A stretch of 64,000 bases of DNA from Rhodopirellula islandica (GTDB lineage: Bacteria; Planctomycetota; Planctomycetia; Pirellulales; Pirellulaceae): the NCBI RefSeq assembly GCF_001027925.1, contig NZ_LECT01000031.1, positions 124,001-188,000 on the forward strand, written 5' to 3'. Shown in pieces: positions 45,992 through 55,238 of this stretch. How positions within the stretch are numbered: position 1 is the stretch's first letter; every line of letters begins with the position of its first letter. The translations under genes were made by a program, and so were the position numbers. The notes beneath the pieces were generated by a model, which was not told the origin of the DNA, searched no databases, and saw only the letters and a program-made list of their open reading frames with translations.

Positions 45992-46268
45992 GGATCGAGT
46001 CCGTTCCAAAGCGATCCCTGCGGATACCAAGTCGTTTCGCCCAGTCGTTTCCATCTGGCTCAATCGCTGTCGCGTTTTTTCGTGGCGGCTGCCAGCAACA
46101 AAGCGGGGCGGACGAGTTACAATCTCTCCTTTTTAGGGGATGCCGACCACACCTTGCGGGCTGTTTTGTTTGAGCTGAACGGGGGCTTGGGTGGCGGACG
46201 AGCGATTCGTGGTGATGGAGACGAAGATGGCGGGCAATCCAAATGAAACTGACTTGCCAAGCAGTTTG
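45992..46268 (+). repeat. Long direct repeat, right copy
   Basis: 277 bases matching 43917-44195. It starts with the sulfatase C-terminal codons (DRVRSKAIPADTK) in an otherwise unrelated short frame lacking the TAG stop, continues through TTACAAT at 46117-46123 and ends within the first codons of the DUF1570 gene. Both copies read in the same direction as the genes around them. The unrepeated bases 45894-45991 before it show no feature. Confidence 0.85.
46095..46123 (+). promoter_or_regulatory. Candidate promoter in the right direct repeat
   Basis: GCAACA (46095-46100) and TACAAT (46118-46123) are 17 bases apart, with the start codon of the DUF1570 gene about 100 bases downstream. The left copy has GCGACA and TACAAT at the same spacing, so each copy may drive the gene after it. 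No -35 TTGACA is present, so the call is tentative. Confidence 0.4.
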
Positions 46269-47750
46269 GGGACACGTAGGCGACGATCTGGGCTGCTGAA
46301 GAGTCTGATCGTTTGGTTGGTGGCAGGTGGTTGCTTGGCGAGTTTCTCGAGGGCCGTGCAAGCGGACTATGCGATTTATCAGATCCCGGGAACGGACGCG
46401 GGTTTGTTGTTGGAAGGCAAGACGAACTACAACCCGGGCGGCACGGTCACGTTTCGTCATCCACGCGGGTCGCTGTATTTCAACGCTCGTGATTTGAAGG
46501 TGATTCAAACGCCAACCCGGCAGACCATCTTCCAACGCAAGTCGGGGAAGATCCTCCGCGAGAAGACGGTCGACAACTATATCCAGTTGGCCCAGTGGGC
46601 GCTTCAGCATGGGATGCTGAAGGAGTGCAAGTCATTGCTGAGTGATGCTTGGAAGCTGGATCCGACCGATGTCAAAATTAAAAAATTGGCGTCTTTGATG
46701 GTGCACATCAATCGGGCTGTTCCCAATGATTCCGCCAGCGAAGCTCACGTTCGAAACCTGATTGGTGGGAGTCGGATGGAGATGTCGCGGAGCAGGCACT
46801 TTGCATTGTTCCACGACCCTCAAACCGAAAAGGATGCGGTGACCAAGATGACTCGGGCGGAGATGCGTCTGGAGTTGTTGGAGAAAGTCTACGAGTCGTA
46901 CTTTTTGACGTTTGCCCTGCGTGGTTTTTATTTGAAACCGCCAAGCGAACCGCTCAACGCGGTCTTGTTCTCGCAGCACAAGGATTTCTTGTTGATGGAA
47001 CGACGGCTTGAAATGGGGCTCAAGCAGGTCGCTGGTTTTTATCTTCCCGACGAAAATATCTCGTTCTTCTACGACTCCGGGACCAGCGAGGTCTTTCAGT
47101 ATCTCATTGAGTTGACGGACGAACTGAATGAATTGAAAGAGCAGGCCCGGCGGAATCGCAGTCCCAACGCTGCCAACATCATTCGGCTTGCCAACACGGT
47201 TTCGTTGCTGGTTGATATTGAACACGAGAGCGAGGATGTGGCGACGGTTTCCCACGAGGCGGTTCACCATTTGGCGGCCAACACGGGGCTGTTCCCACGC
47301 GACGGGGTGTTCATTCGTTGGGTCCACGAAGGTTTGGCGTCGTACTTTGAATCGTCCAAGTTGGCGGTGTGGAGCGGCGTCGGCGTCGTCGATGAAAGTC
47401 GGATCAGTTACTACCGTGCCTTGGAAGGCGACACGATTCGCGGCAGTGTGGAGTTCATCGTTTCGGACCTGGGGTTCCTCGTCGAGACGGCGCTCGGAGA
47501 TCAATTGCCCGCGTACGGGCAGGCTTGGGCGCTGACGCATTATTTGTTCACGGAACGATTCGATGAATTGATTCAGTTCTATGGCAAGTCGCGGAAGATT
47601 CCCGCTGACACTCCTCCGAAGGAAAAAGCCATCAAGTTGGTGGAGCTCTTCGGTGAGTGCTTTGGCGATCAAGTCACATTGGAATTGGAGTGGCGACGCT
47701 ACATGCGAACTCTGAAGACGGACATGGAACAATTGGCGGAGGAGTTGTGA
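46227..47750 (+). CDS. DUF1570 peptidase-like secreted protein
   Basis: A 507-residue protein with a long N-region, a hydrophobic helix (SLIVWLVAGGCLASFSRAVQA) and a DUF1570-type domain. A zinc-peptidase-like HEAVHH motif (343-348) follows a hydrophobic strand and is accompanied by WVHEGLASYFE, which resembles the gluzincin third-ligand region. The start ATG 46227 is preceded by GGAGACGAAG; an ATG at 46215 is close. Its first codons lie in the direct repeat. Its stop is 3 bases before the SHD1 gene start. Confidence 0.8.
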   Translation: MAGNPNETDLPSSLGTRRRRSGLLKSLIVWLVAGGCLASFSRAVQADYAIYQIPGTDAGLLLEGKTNYNPGGTVTFRHPRGSLYFNARDLKVIQTPTRQTIFQRKSGKILREKTVDNYIQLAQWALQHGMLKECKSLLSDAWKLDPTDVKIKKLASLMVHINRAVPNDSASEAHVRNLIGGSRMEMSRSRHFALFHDPQTEKDAVTKMTRAEMRLELLEKVYESYFLTFALRGFYLKPPSEPLNAVLFSQHKDFLLMERRLEMGLKQVAGFYLPDENISFFYDSGTSEVFQYLIELTDELNELKEQARRNRSPNAANIIRLANTVSLLVDIEHESEDVATVSHEAVHHLAANTGLFPRDGVFIRWVHEGLASYFESSKLAVWSGVGVVDESRISYYRALEGDTIRGSVEFIVSDLGFLVETALGDQLPAYGQAWALTHYLFTERFDELIQFYGKSRKIPADTPPKEKAIKLVELFGECFGDQVTLELEWRRYMRTLKTDMEQLAEEL

Positions 47751-47752
47751 GC

Positions 47753-49216
47753 ATGCAGACTCGAACAAAATGCGGCTGGGTCGCGGCAGGCTGGATGGTG
47801 TGGTTGGGCGTCGCGTGTGGGAGCCTGCCCGGGCAGGATGTCGCCTACGTTCCCAAGGCCGGGCAAACGTTTGATTACGGCATTGAATTCCGCATCATGG
47901 AACGAACCGAAGGCGAACGGAATCCAATCCAAGTCCGACAGCGATGTCGGTTGCGTTTTGTCGTCTCCGAGTCGGACTCGAATGAATGGTCGGGAACCTA
48001 CCGGACGATTCCATTCCGAGGAAACAAATTGATGAGCAGCAAGGAAGCTTTGGCGACCTATCACCGACGCACTCGGGAATCGTACGAGGCTGGGCCATCG
48101 AATCACTTTGGCCCGGCGCCGCCTGATCCCGGGATGGCTCGCCTTCAGCAGGTGGCGAGTCAGAGAGCCGCGGCGGTTCAAAAGGAACAGCAACGCCGAA
48201 TTCTCTACGAGTTGGAACGTTATCCAGGACTGTTTCAATTTTGTGAGGGAGAAATCACTTGCACTCGGTCGGGAGCGATGCGAGGCAGAGGCAGCGTCGG
48301 CACCCTGCCCTTCGCCGCGGGTCCCGTTGCGGGATTGGTGTTTCTGCAACTGCCAAAGGACGGGAAGACACAGTCCGGCTTCAGCACGCGAAGCGTCGGC
48401 AAGTTGAATTTGGTTTCCTCGTCCAGTGATCAGGTGGCCAAGTCAGACCTGTCCGTTCTCTCGTTGCTGACGCCTCGCGAGTCATCGCAGGATGCGCATC
48501 TGGCGTTTGATCGTGAAGTCGAGATATCGGGTGGTGTGACGGCGGGAAACAAGCTGACGCTTTCGGGGTCGGGCATGTGGGAGTTCTCAACCGAAATGGG
48601 CATGCCGTACGCCGGGAGCGTGGACTACCAGATCGAAGGTGCAAGCTATGTTGGCAAAGCAGATCAATTCGACTTGCGAATCGGCTTTCACTATCTCGAC
48701 CCCGTTCGAGCGATGCTGTTCGACAATGACCTGTTGCCAACGATGGATGCTTTTGACGCCAGCAATCTGCCGCGATTGACCATGAAGCAGCAATCGGAGA
48801 TGACGAAGCATTGGGAGCCTCGGCCAAAGAGAAGCAGCTACCGCCCGAATTTGGCTGTGGGGGTTCAGTTGGTGCAGATCGCTTCCAACAGCGCTCCGCC
48901 GCCAGCGAATTCAAAGTTGCAGCGTCTGCTCGAAGAACGACTCCGTGACGAATCCGATTGGAAGGAGGACATTCATTTCGAGTCCATTTTGAGTCGCTGG
49001 GATTCGATTCGGAAAGCAGCGACCAAATTCCCGCGGGAGTGGTCGGACCCAAGCGGCTCGTTCACGATCCAAGCGATGTTGCAATCGGTCGATCAGGCAT
49101 CGGTTTCGCTGTTGCGGTTGGACACTCGACAAGTGATTTCGGTGCCGCTGGAGAAACTCAGTGACGAGGACGTTGAGTTCGCTCGCACCTTTGGTGTGCG
49201 GGATCAGGGATCTTGA
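47753..49216 (+). CDS. SHD1-domain secreted protein
   Basis: A 487-residue protein starting at ATG 47753 behind GGAGGAG within the end of the upstream gene. A signal sequence (VAAGWMVWLGVACGSLPGQ) is followed by a long beta-rich region of no known family and, at the C-terminus, an SLA1-homology-1-like segment (GSFTIQAMLQSVDQASVSLL, then RLDTRQVISVPLEKLSDEDV). SHD1 tails are common on planctomycete exported proteins. It is likely co-transcribed with the DUF1570 gene. Function unknown. Confidence 0.75.
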   Translation: MQTRTKCGWVAAGWMVWLGVACGSLPGQDVAYVPKAGQTFDYGIEFRIMERTEGERNPIQVRQRCRLRFVVSESDSNEWSGTYRTIPFRGNKLMSSKEALATYHRRTRESYEAGPSNHFGPAPPDPGMARLQQVASQRAAAVQKEQQRRILYELERYPGLFQFCEGEITCTRSGAMRGRGSVGTLPFAAGPVAGLVFLQLPKDGKTQSGFSTRSVGKLNLVSSSSDQVAKSDLSVLSLLTPRESSQDAHLAFDREVEISGGVTAGNKLTLSGSGMWEFSTEMGMPYAGSVDYQIEGASYVGKADQFDLRIGFHYLDPVRAMLFDNDLLPTMDAFDASNLPRLTMKQQSEMTKHWEPRPKRSSYRPNLAVGVQLVQIASNSAPPPANSKLQRLLEERLRDESDWKEDIHFESILSRWDSIRKAATKFPREWSDPSGSFTIQAMLQSVDQASVSLLRLDTRQVISVPLEKLSDEDVEFARTFGVRDQGS

Positions 49217-49260
49217 TCGCGGTGTCACCTGGTTTGTCTTCTCGCACGCCCTGCCATTGT

Positions 49261-50010
49261 TCACGGTTTGTCTTTGATTCCCAAACCGTGCTGCAGCACC
49301 ATTTTTCGGGAATAGGCCAGGATTTCAACACCGATCTCGGTGACGATGACGCGGCCTTTGGCGAGCCAAGAACTGGCGAAGGCCCACACCGCGATCCATT
49401 CGGCCCAGAACAAAAAGTTGTACCCGTTCAGCCAGTCCTTCCAGTCTTGTGGGAGCAGCACCATGTAACCGCCCATGGCAAACGTGATGAACAGAATCAC
49501 CAAGCCGCTGGTTCGAAAAGCGAACGATCGTTCGAACAAATGGGACTCCGCTTCTCGCTGGGAATCACGGGGAAAGTGGTACAGGGAATAGAACGCCAGG
49601 GTGACAAAGAAAACACCGCCACTGATGGTGTGAACGTAGCCCACCAGTGATTTCTGAATCAACGGATCGCTGCCATAGTCCAGAGGAAAGAGTGCGATGC
49701 CAATGGCGGCAGCCGAACCGATGTTGGCAGTCCAGTTTTCAATTCGGTCGTACCCGCGATAGCAGAAAAGGAAAATGCCGATCGCACAGAGCGTTCCCAC
49801 GAACACGTCTCGTAGCGGCGTGTGATAGTAGCTGCTCATGTTCTCTTGGATATCGATGCCCAACAGCATCCCTCCAGGACCAAGCAGCAATGGCAGCAGC
49901 AAACCGCTCCATCCAATCGCCCGGCGGATGTCCAGGTACGACAGGACCAAGTGATCCATCATGGTGCCGGATGAGTCGCCCGGGTGGGACGTTGAGTTGG
50001 GAAGGCTCAT
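49261..50010 (-). CDS. Multi-pass membrane protein of unknown function
   Basis: About 249 residues with six or seven hydrophobic segments, starting at ATG 50010; the open frame upstream to 50160 lacks a leader. A conserved-looking block MSSYYHTPLRDVFVGTLCAI, then FLFCYRGYDRIENWTANIGS and AIGIALFPLDYG recurs in a widespread bacterial membrane-protein group without assigned function. A second block, GGVFFVTLAFYSLYHFPRDS, follows. It converges with the SHD1 gene. No catalytic residues are obvious. Confidence 0.65.
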   Translation of the reverse strand: MSLPNSTSHPGDSSGTMMDHLVLSYLDIRRAIGWSGLLLPLLLGPGGMLLGIDIQENMSSYYHTPLRDVFVGTLCAIGIFLFCYRGYDRIENWTANIGSAAAIGIALFPLDYGSDPLIQKSLVGYVHTISGGVFFVTLAFYSLYHFPRDSQREAESHLFERSFAFRTSGLVILFITFAMGGYMVLLPQDWKDWLNGYNFLFWAEWIAVWAFASSWLAKGRVIVTEIGVEILAYSRKMVLQHGLGIKDKP

Positions 50011-50435
50011 TGGTCTGATGTCGCCATTTGGGCGGTCGTTGAGGGGACATGGAGTCATCGGCGGTTGTCCCAATCTCTTGGCAACCGCGATTTGTTTCCA
50101 GGGGACGATTGTGAGCATGCATTCGGTGAATGGGAGGATCGGAAACCAAACCGTCATCAATTTTGCTTACAATGTTGAACCACGATGCATCCGGCTCACC
50201 AGTCAAACGTTGGCGGATGCCTCGCCGAGTCGGCTTGAAGGCTGATTCTGGTTTCCCACCCAACCCGCCCGCCTCTTTGATCGATTGATCCTGGACGCTT
50301 CGAAATCGAAGCATCCAAGACCGCCCACCGATCGTCACTGCCCCCGCTTTCGTTTCGCATGCTCGTTTGCGGTGTGATTTGGAAAGTGTTGTGTGATGAA
50401 AGGATGGGAGATTCGATCCAACCAAGGATTTCGCC
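50011..50435. other. Divergent intergenic region
   Basis: About 425 bases between the membrane-protein start and the oxidoreductase start. The frames here belong to no recognisable protein. It should contain the promoters of both genes; no clear hairpin, repeat or operator was found. Confidence 0.4.
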
Positions 50436-51782
50436 ATGAATAAGCGTTCTCAGCATCCTGATGTGCAGTCTTCTTTGCCCGCGCAACCAAACCTTCGGAG
50501 GCGTGATCGTCGTTTGTTTTTGAAGGCGGGGGCGGCCCTGGGGGCGACCGTCGCGGCTCGTCCTGTGCTCGCCGAAACATCGGCCAAGAAGTCGCCCAAC
50601 GAAGTCATCCGAGTTGGGATCATGGGGGTCAACAATCGCGGTGCCGCGTTGGCCAAAGGGTTCATCAAAGACCCCGGATCTGATGTGGTCGCGATTTGCG
50701 ACGTGGATTCGAGGGCGTCCGAGAAGGTGGCGGCTTCCGCTGCAGACAGCCAAGGCCATCGCCCCCAGACTTTCGTTGACGTTCGAAAGATGCTCGATGA
50801 AGGCAACATCGATGCCTTGGTGGTGGCCGCGCCCAACCACTGGCACGCGCCCGCGACGATTTTAGGATGTGCGGCGGGGAAGCATGTCTATGTTGAAAAA
50901 CCATGCAGCCAGACTGCGGAAGAAGGCGTCTTGGCGGTGCAGGCGGCACGGAAGCACAACCGAGTGGTCCAGATGGGGTCACAGCGTCGCAGTTGGCCGG
51001 CCGTCATGCAGGCCATTGATCTCGTCCATTCGGGAGGCATCGGCAAGGTTTCCTATTCACGCAGTTGGTACAACAACCGACGTCCATCGATCGGGCATGG
51101 CAAGACGGCCGCTGCACCGGATTGGTTGAACTGGGATCTGTGGCAAGGGCCCGCTCCGCGACGCGAATACGTGGACAATCTGATTCACTACAACTGGCAC
51201 TGGCGTTGGCACTGGGGCAACGGTGAACTGGGGAACAATGGCATCCATGTCTTGGATTTGGCTCGTTGGGGATTGGATGTCACCACACCCAGTCGAGTGC
51301 GGGCGGGCGGAGGCAAGTACCGTCATGACGACGATCAAGAAACACCCGACACGATGATGGTGACGTACGATTTTCCCGAAGGAAAAACGGCCACCTGGGA
51401 AGGGCTCAGTTGGTCGCCCTTGGGGCCTCATGACGCAGCGGTGGGAGTCAGTTTTCACGGCAGCGAAGGTTCCATCATCGTCCGGGGCAACGGTTTCACT
51501 CGGTTCGATGACCGCAATAAAGAAATCGAAACCGTTAACGGTGAAGGTGGCGACACCAGCCACCTTGCCGATTTCTTGGACGCCATCCGCACCGGGCGAC
51601 GCCCCAATGCGGACATTCAGGAAGCCCATCGGAGCACGTTGCTTTGTCACCTTGGCAACATGGCCTACCGCAGTTCGTCGGAGTTGGAAATTGACCCGGC
51701 CAGCGGCAAACCGCTCGGCAACCCCGAGGCATTGGCGTTGTGGGGACGAGAGTATGAACCCGGCTGGGAGCCAAAGGTCTGA
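50436..51782 (+). CDS. Gfo/Idh/MocA-family oxidoreductase, Tat-exported
   Basis: A 448-residue NAD(P)-dependent sugar-type oxidoreductase. The leader contains RRRDRRLFLKAGAALGATVA, a twin-Arg motif of the Tat type. The Rossmann start reads VIRVGIMGVNNRGAALAKGF and the dinucleotide site is followed by VVAICDVDSRA. The catalytic EKP motif is present as KHVYVEKPCSQTAEEG, and NHWHAP lies just before it. Normal length for exported planctomycete members. It is followed after about 65 bases by a second member, suggesting one transcript. Substrate unknown. Confidence 0.88.
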   Translation: MNKRSQHPDVQSSLPAQPNLRRRDRRLFLKAGAALGATVAARPVLAETSAKKSPNEVIRVGIMGVNNRGAALAKGFIKDPGSDVVAICDVDSRASEKVAASAADSQGHRPQTFVDVRKMLDEGNIDALVVAAPNHWHAPATILGCAAGKHVYVEKPCSQTAEEGVLAVQAARKHNRVVQMGSQRRSWPAVMQAIDLVHSGGIGKVSYSRSWYNNRRPSIGHGKTAAAPDWLNWDLWQGPAPRREYVDNLIHYNWHWRWHWGNGELGNNGIHVLDLARWGLDVTTPSRVRAGGGKYRHDDDQETPDTMMVTYDFPEGKTATWEGLSWSPLGPHDAAVGVSFHGSEGSIIVRGNGFTRFDDRNKEIETVNGEGGDTSHLADFLDAIRTGRRPNADIQEAHRSTLLCHLGNMAYRSSSELEIDPASGKPLGNPEALALWGREYEPGWEPKV

Positions 51783-51848
51783 GTCGCTGCGGTTGGCTCG
51801 GCTTCGTCAATTCAACTGGTTTTTCTTCTTTGTTTTCTGAGTGGTTCT

Positions 51849-52874
51849 ATGCGTGCTGGTGTGGTTGGTTTTGCAATGTTTCTTTGCTTGAGTGCTTTGT
51901 CTTCTGTCTCGGTGGTGTCGGCGGAGGAACCGGTTCGAATTGGCATCATTGGTTTGGACACGTCCCATTCGCCAGCGTTTGCGAAAGAGTTCAACGCCGA
52001 ACGCTCGGGCGATGATCCGTTGGCTGGTTTTCGCGTCGTTGCCGCCTATCCCTACGGAAGCAAAACGATCGAGTCCAGCAGCAGCCGAATCCCCGGCTAC
52101 ACCGAGCAGCTGAAGTCGATGGGAATTGAGATTGTTGATTCAATCAGCGATCTGTTGTCCAAGGTGGACTGCGTGTTGCTCGAAACCAACGACGGGACGC
52201 TGCATCACGAACAAGCGTTGCAGGTCTTCGCGGCCGGGAAGCCGGTGTTCATCGACAAACCCGTTGGGGCGAACCTGGCCGAAACGATTGCCATTTACGA
52301 AGCGGCGAAGCACTACAAGGTGCCGATGTTCTCGAGTTCTTCGCTGCGTTACAGCCACGGCGCCCAAGCCATCCGTGGTGGTTCCGTGGGCAAGGTGCTG
52401 GGGTGCAGCGCACACAGCCCGTGCAAGATCGAGCCGTCACACGTGGACTTGTATTGGTATGGGATCCATGGCGTCGAAACCCTTTACACCTGCATGGGCG
52501 TGGGGTGCGAGACGGTTTCCCACACTTCGACGGAGGACTTTGAATTTGCAGTCGGCCGTTGGAATGACGGACGAATCGGAACGTTTCGAGGGATCCGAGC
52601 CGGCAGCTCCGGCTACGGCGGAATGGTCTACGGAGAAAAGGCCATTCAGGAAATTGGAAAGTACGACGGTTACCGCCCCTTGCTCGTCGAGATCGCCAAA
52701 TTCTTCCGCACCGGCGAATCGCCGATCGAATCCGCGGAAACGATCGAGCTGTACGCCTTCATGCAAGCCGCTTTCGAAAGCAAACGCCAAGGTGGCATTC
52801 CGGTCGCGATTGAGACCGTGATGCAAGCGGCCCAAGTCAAAGCCGGCGAGCTGAACCAGTCGCTCTCTGAGTGA
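51849..52874 (+). CDS. Gfo/Idh/MocA-family oxidoreductase-like, secreted
   Basis: About 341 residues with a signal peptide ending near VVSAEE. The N-terminal Rossmann start is RIGIIGLDTSHSPAF, without the usual full glycine-rich loop, and the EKP-equivalent reads VFIDKPVGANLAETI, so the Lys-Pro of the motif is kept. C-terminal strands match the family's substrate domain (YWYGIHGVETLYTCMGVGCE). It follows a first family member and may act on the same compound. Confidence 0.82.
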   Translation: MRAGVVGFAMFLCLSALSSVSVVSAEEPVRIGIIGLDTSHSPAFAKEFNAERSGDDPLAGFRVVAAYPYGSKTIESSSSRIPGYTEQLKSMGIEIVDSISDLLSKVDCVLLETNDGTLHHEQALQVFAAGKPVFIDKPVGANLAETIAIYEAAKHYKVPMFSSSSLRYSHGAQAIRGGSVGKVLGCSAHSPCKIEPSHVDLYWYGIHGVETLYTCMGVGCETVSHTSTEDFEFAVGRWNDGRIGTFRGIRAGSSGYGGMVYGEKAIQEIGKYDGYRPLLVEIAKFFRTGESPIESAETIELYAFMQAAFESKRQGGIPVAIETVMQAAQVKAGELNQSLSE

Positions 52875-53192
52875 AGCGGATGGACGCCTCCTAAGCCTGG
52901 CATCGCTGGGATCGATCACTGGCGTCTGGAATGAGAGTAGAACATTTGTCCCCAAATGTTTGCGTGGTCGGTCGCTGTCGTCGAGCCATGTGACGCGAAC
53001 GGTTGGAGATGGGCTTGGTTGCCATGAGGCTTGGCGTTTGAGAGTTGCCCGAAGGAACAGTTGAGGACAACGGTTCGACTCTGACGTCGCTCACCCACCT
53101 GTCGCCAAACGAAGTGCCGTGCAGTTCTTACGTGCTGTTCCAGTAACGTCTTAAGAACCCCGCCCGACGAAGGAGTTCGCGCGGTTAGATTT

Positions 53193-53300
53193 CACCCTCC
53201 CTTTGGGAGGGTCGGCCCACTTCGGGCCGGGGAGGGGCACGCGCTGGATCCAATGCTGAGCCCTCCCCTCGCCTCGCTCGACCCTCCCAGAGGGAGGGTG
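53193..53300. repeat. 108-bp inverted repeat
   Basis: The left end CACCCTCCCTTTGGGAGGGT and the right end ACCCTCCCAGAGGGAGGGTG are each hairpins and mirror each other, with an inner CCCACTTCGGGCCGGGGAGG on one side and CCCCTCGCCTCGCTCGACC on the other. No coding content. It looks like a dispersed intergenic element. Confidence 0.7.
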
Positions 53301-53543
53301 ATGATAAACGCTTGGCAACACAGCACTTAAGAGCTGCACCGCCTCCAGTGTTCCGAGGAGGTCCAGTGACTCGCTCTGCCCTCGCGAATTCGCAGGCGGC
53401 ACTCGCCACAACGGCAAGTCGTGGTGCCCGGAAACCCGTGACAAGAAAAGTTATGCCGTTTGGGTGGTGATCAGGCTCCTCATGCAGGGATTTGTTTAAA
53501 AGTGTCTCTTGTCCCGGGGGCCCCTTTGTGGGTGGCTTACCTC

Positions 53544-53567
53544 AAGAGGGGTTTGGCCCCTTCTTTT
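53544..53567 (+). terminator. Terminator-like hairpin
   Basis: AAGAGGGG and CCCCTTCTTTT pair around TTTGG. It lies far (about 670 bases) from the upstream stop and 155 bases before the DUF1559 start, so it might stop readthrough from upstream. Confidence 0.5.
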
Positions 53568-53722
53568 AGGTGTTTTTGGCAAAACAATCGACACCAAGGT
53601 TTGATAGTGGTGTTCAAGTGAATATAAACTATGTGAAAAATTCGCATATGCAAACGGCGAGAATTGTTTCGCTCGGTTGATAATATTTCCAAACAGCACT
53701 ATTGAACCCAAGGAATGTTTAC

Positions 53723-54955
53723 ATGTTAAGTAAAAGCCCTTCTCGCCGCGGCTTCACGCTGGTCGAGTTGCTCGTCGTGATCGCCATCATCGGCGTTCTG
53801 GTCGGGTTGTTGTTGCCTGCCGTTCAGGCCGCTCGCGAAGCCGCACGACGGATGAGTTGCAGCAACAATTTCAAGCAACTCGGTCTGGCGATGCACAATT
53901 ACCACAGCGCCTACAACGGGGCTCCGATGCATGGTGTGGGAACCGACGCCGGGGATGGCAGCCACAACTGGTGGACCAGCTACACGACCCACAACTACTG
54001 GCGATTGAACGCTTTGGTGGGGATGACCCCTTTCATGGAGCAGCAAGCTTTGTGGGAGCAGATCACCAACCCGAACTCGGAGCGAACCGACGGCAACACG
54101 GGAGCAGCGATTGGCGTGGTAACCAATCCTTGGCCTCCGATGGGACCAGCCCCTGACAATGTCCAGTACAAACCTTGGGCCACGGAGCTCCCGACTCTGC
54201 GTTGTCCGAGCGATCCAGGCGAAGGTTTGCCCAGCCTTGGTCGGACGAACTATGCGATGTCGATGGGTGACTCGTTTTGGTGGTCGATGGAAGGAAAGTT
54301 GCGTCCAGCCAATCCAGGCAATGCCAGCACCTATGCCCAAAATTCACGTGCTGCCAACCGCGGTTTCTTTGTAATGCATTCGCAAACGAAGTTCCGTGAT
54401 GTGCTGGATGGCCTGTCCAACACGATCGCAATGGCTGAGATCGCGACGGACTTGGGGGACGGCGACAATCGGACCCGTGGGAAAGTGCATACCGGCGGTC
54501 AGGGTGCTCAAGCGTCGATGCGTGACAATCCCAAGCTTTGCATCGAAGACACGTCGCCGATGATTGATCCAACCCGTCCACAGTTTTGGGTCAACAGCGG
54601 GTTGGAAAGCGTTCTCAAGGGCCGTGGTTACCGTTGGGCAGATTCCCAGAACGCTCAATCGAACGTTCACACCATCTTGCCACCCAACGCACCACTGTGT
54701 GTCGCTCATGACTCCAATGGTGCCTCGCTGATGACCGCCTCTAGTCGTCACCAGGGTGGGGTGCATGTGTTGATGGGCGACGGTGCCGTGAAGTTCATCA
54801 CTTCTTCAATCGAAGCCGGGAACCAGAACAGTCCAGTGGTTCACCTCGGCGGCAACGCTGCCAACCTCAATCAGCCTGGGTCAAAAAGCCCATTCGGATT
54901 GTGGGGCTCATTGGGATCCCGTGCATCACGCGAAGTGATCGACGGCGAATTCTAA
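53723..54955 (+). CDS. DUF1559 pilin-like protein
   Basis: A 410-residue protein starting at ATG 53723 behind CCAAGGAA; the TTG at 53702 is less likely. The prepilin-type N-terminus RRGFTLVELLVVIAIIG is followed by AREAARRMSCSNNFKQLGLA. The C-terminal block is HQGGVHVLMGDGAVKF and the end GSRASREVIDGEF closely matches the copy at 25341. The A/T-rich upstream region fits a strong promoter. A terminator follows, and a small lipoprotein gene lies beyond it on the opposite strand. Confidence 0.88.
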   Translation: MLSKSPSRRGFTLVELLVVIAIIGVLVGLLLPAVQAAREAARRMSCSNNFKQLGLAMHNYHSAYNGAPMHGVGTDAGDGSHNWWTSYTTHNYWRLNALVGMTPFMEQQALWEQITNPNSERTDGNTGAAIGVVTNPWPPMGPAPDNVQYKPWATELPTLRCPSDPGEGLPSLGRTNYAMSMGDSFWWSMEGKLRPANPGNASTYAQNSRAANRGFFVMHSQTKFRDVLDGLSNTIAMAEIATDLGDGDNRTRGKVHTGGQGAQASMRDNPKLCIEDTSPMIDPTRPQFWVNSGLESVLKGRGYRWADSQNAQSNVHTILPPNAPLCVAHDSNGASLMTASSRHQGGVHVLMGDGAVKFITSSIEAGNQNSPVVHLGGNAANLNQPGSKSPFGLWGSLGSRASREVIDGEF

Positions 54956-54987
54956 GGTCGTTCGACACCCATCATTGAATTGCTGCA

Positions 54988-55023
54988 AACGCCACGTTGA
55001 GTTCCAACGTGGCGTTTTCTTTT
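54988..55023 (+). terminator. Rho-independent terminator after DUF1559 gene
   Basis: AACGCCACGTTG and CAACGTGGCGTT form a twelve-base perfect stem around AGTTC, followed by TTCTTTT. It sits 33 bases after the stop and could also end transcription of the convergent lipoprotein gene. Confidence 0.85.
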
Positions 55024-55046
55024 GGGACAACTCGGTTGTGAGCGGG

Positions 55047-55238
55047 TTACTGAGTGGCTTCCATGCCTTCATTCGCAGACTTTTCTTCTTCAGCGATCAT
55101 TCGTTCGTACTCGGCAATGGCGTCGAGGTCCGTGGAATCCACGACCGAGGCTGGTTCGTCGGAGCCACAACCGGGCAATGCACAGGCGCCGAAGGCGACC
55201 AAAGAGGCAAAGCAAACGCCTTGAAAAACTTGTTTCAT
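55047..55238 (-). CDS. Small lipoprotein near DUF1559 gene
   Basis: A 63-residue protein with a signal sequence and a lipobox ending in ACALPGC. The mature part is highly acidic and helical (DLDAIAEYERMIAEEEKSAN). It is convergent to the DUF1559 gene and shares a terminator with it. Together with the lipoprotein at 26802 it shows that small lipoproteins accompany the plus-strand type DUF1559 genes. Function unknown. Confidence 0.7.
   Translation of the reverse strand: MKQVFQGVCFASLVAFGACALPGCGSDEPASVVDSTDLDAIAEYERMIAEEEKSANEGMEATQ

Larger units (their letters stand above)
52875..53722. other. Intergenic region with GC hairpins
   Basis: About 850 bases without a supportable gene between the oxidoreductase pair and a DUF1559 gene. 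It contains the 53193-53300 inverted repeat and a terminator-like hairpin at 53544-53567. The A/T-rich stretch 53570-53700 probably contains the promoter of the DUF1559 gene. Confidence 0.5.

Noticed and set aside
45897-46136. Short plus-strand frame in the right direct repeat
   Set aside because: It contains the duplicated sulfatase end without its stop and has no start signal. It is repeat sequence, not a gene.
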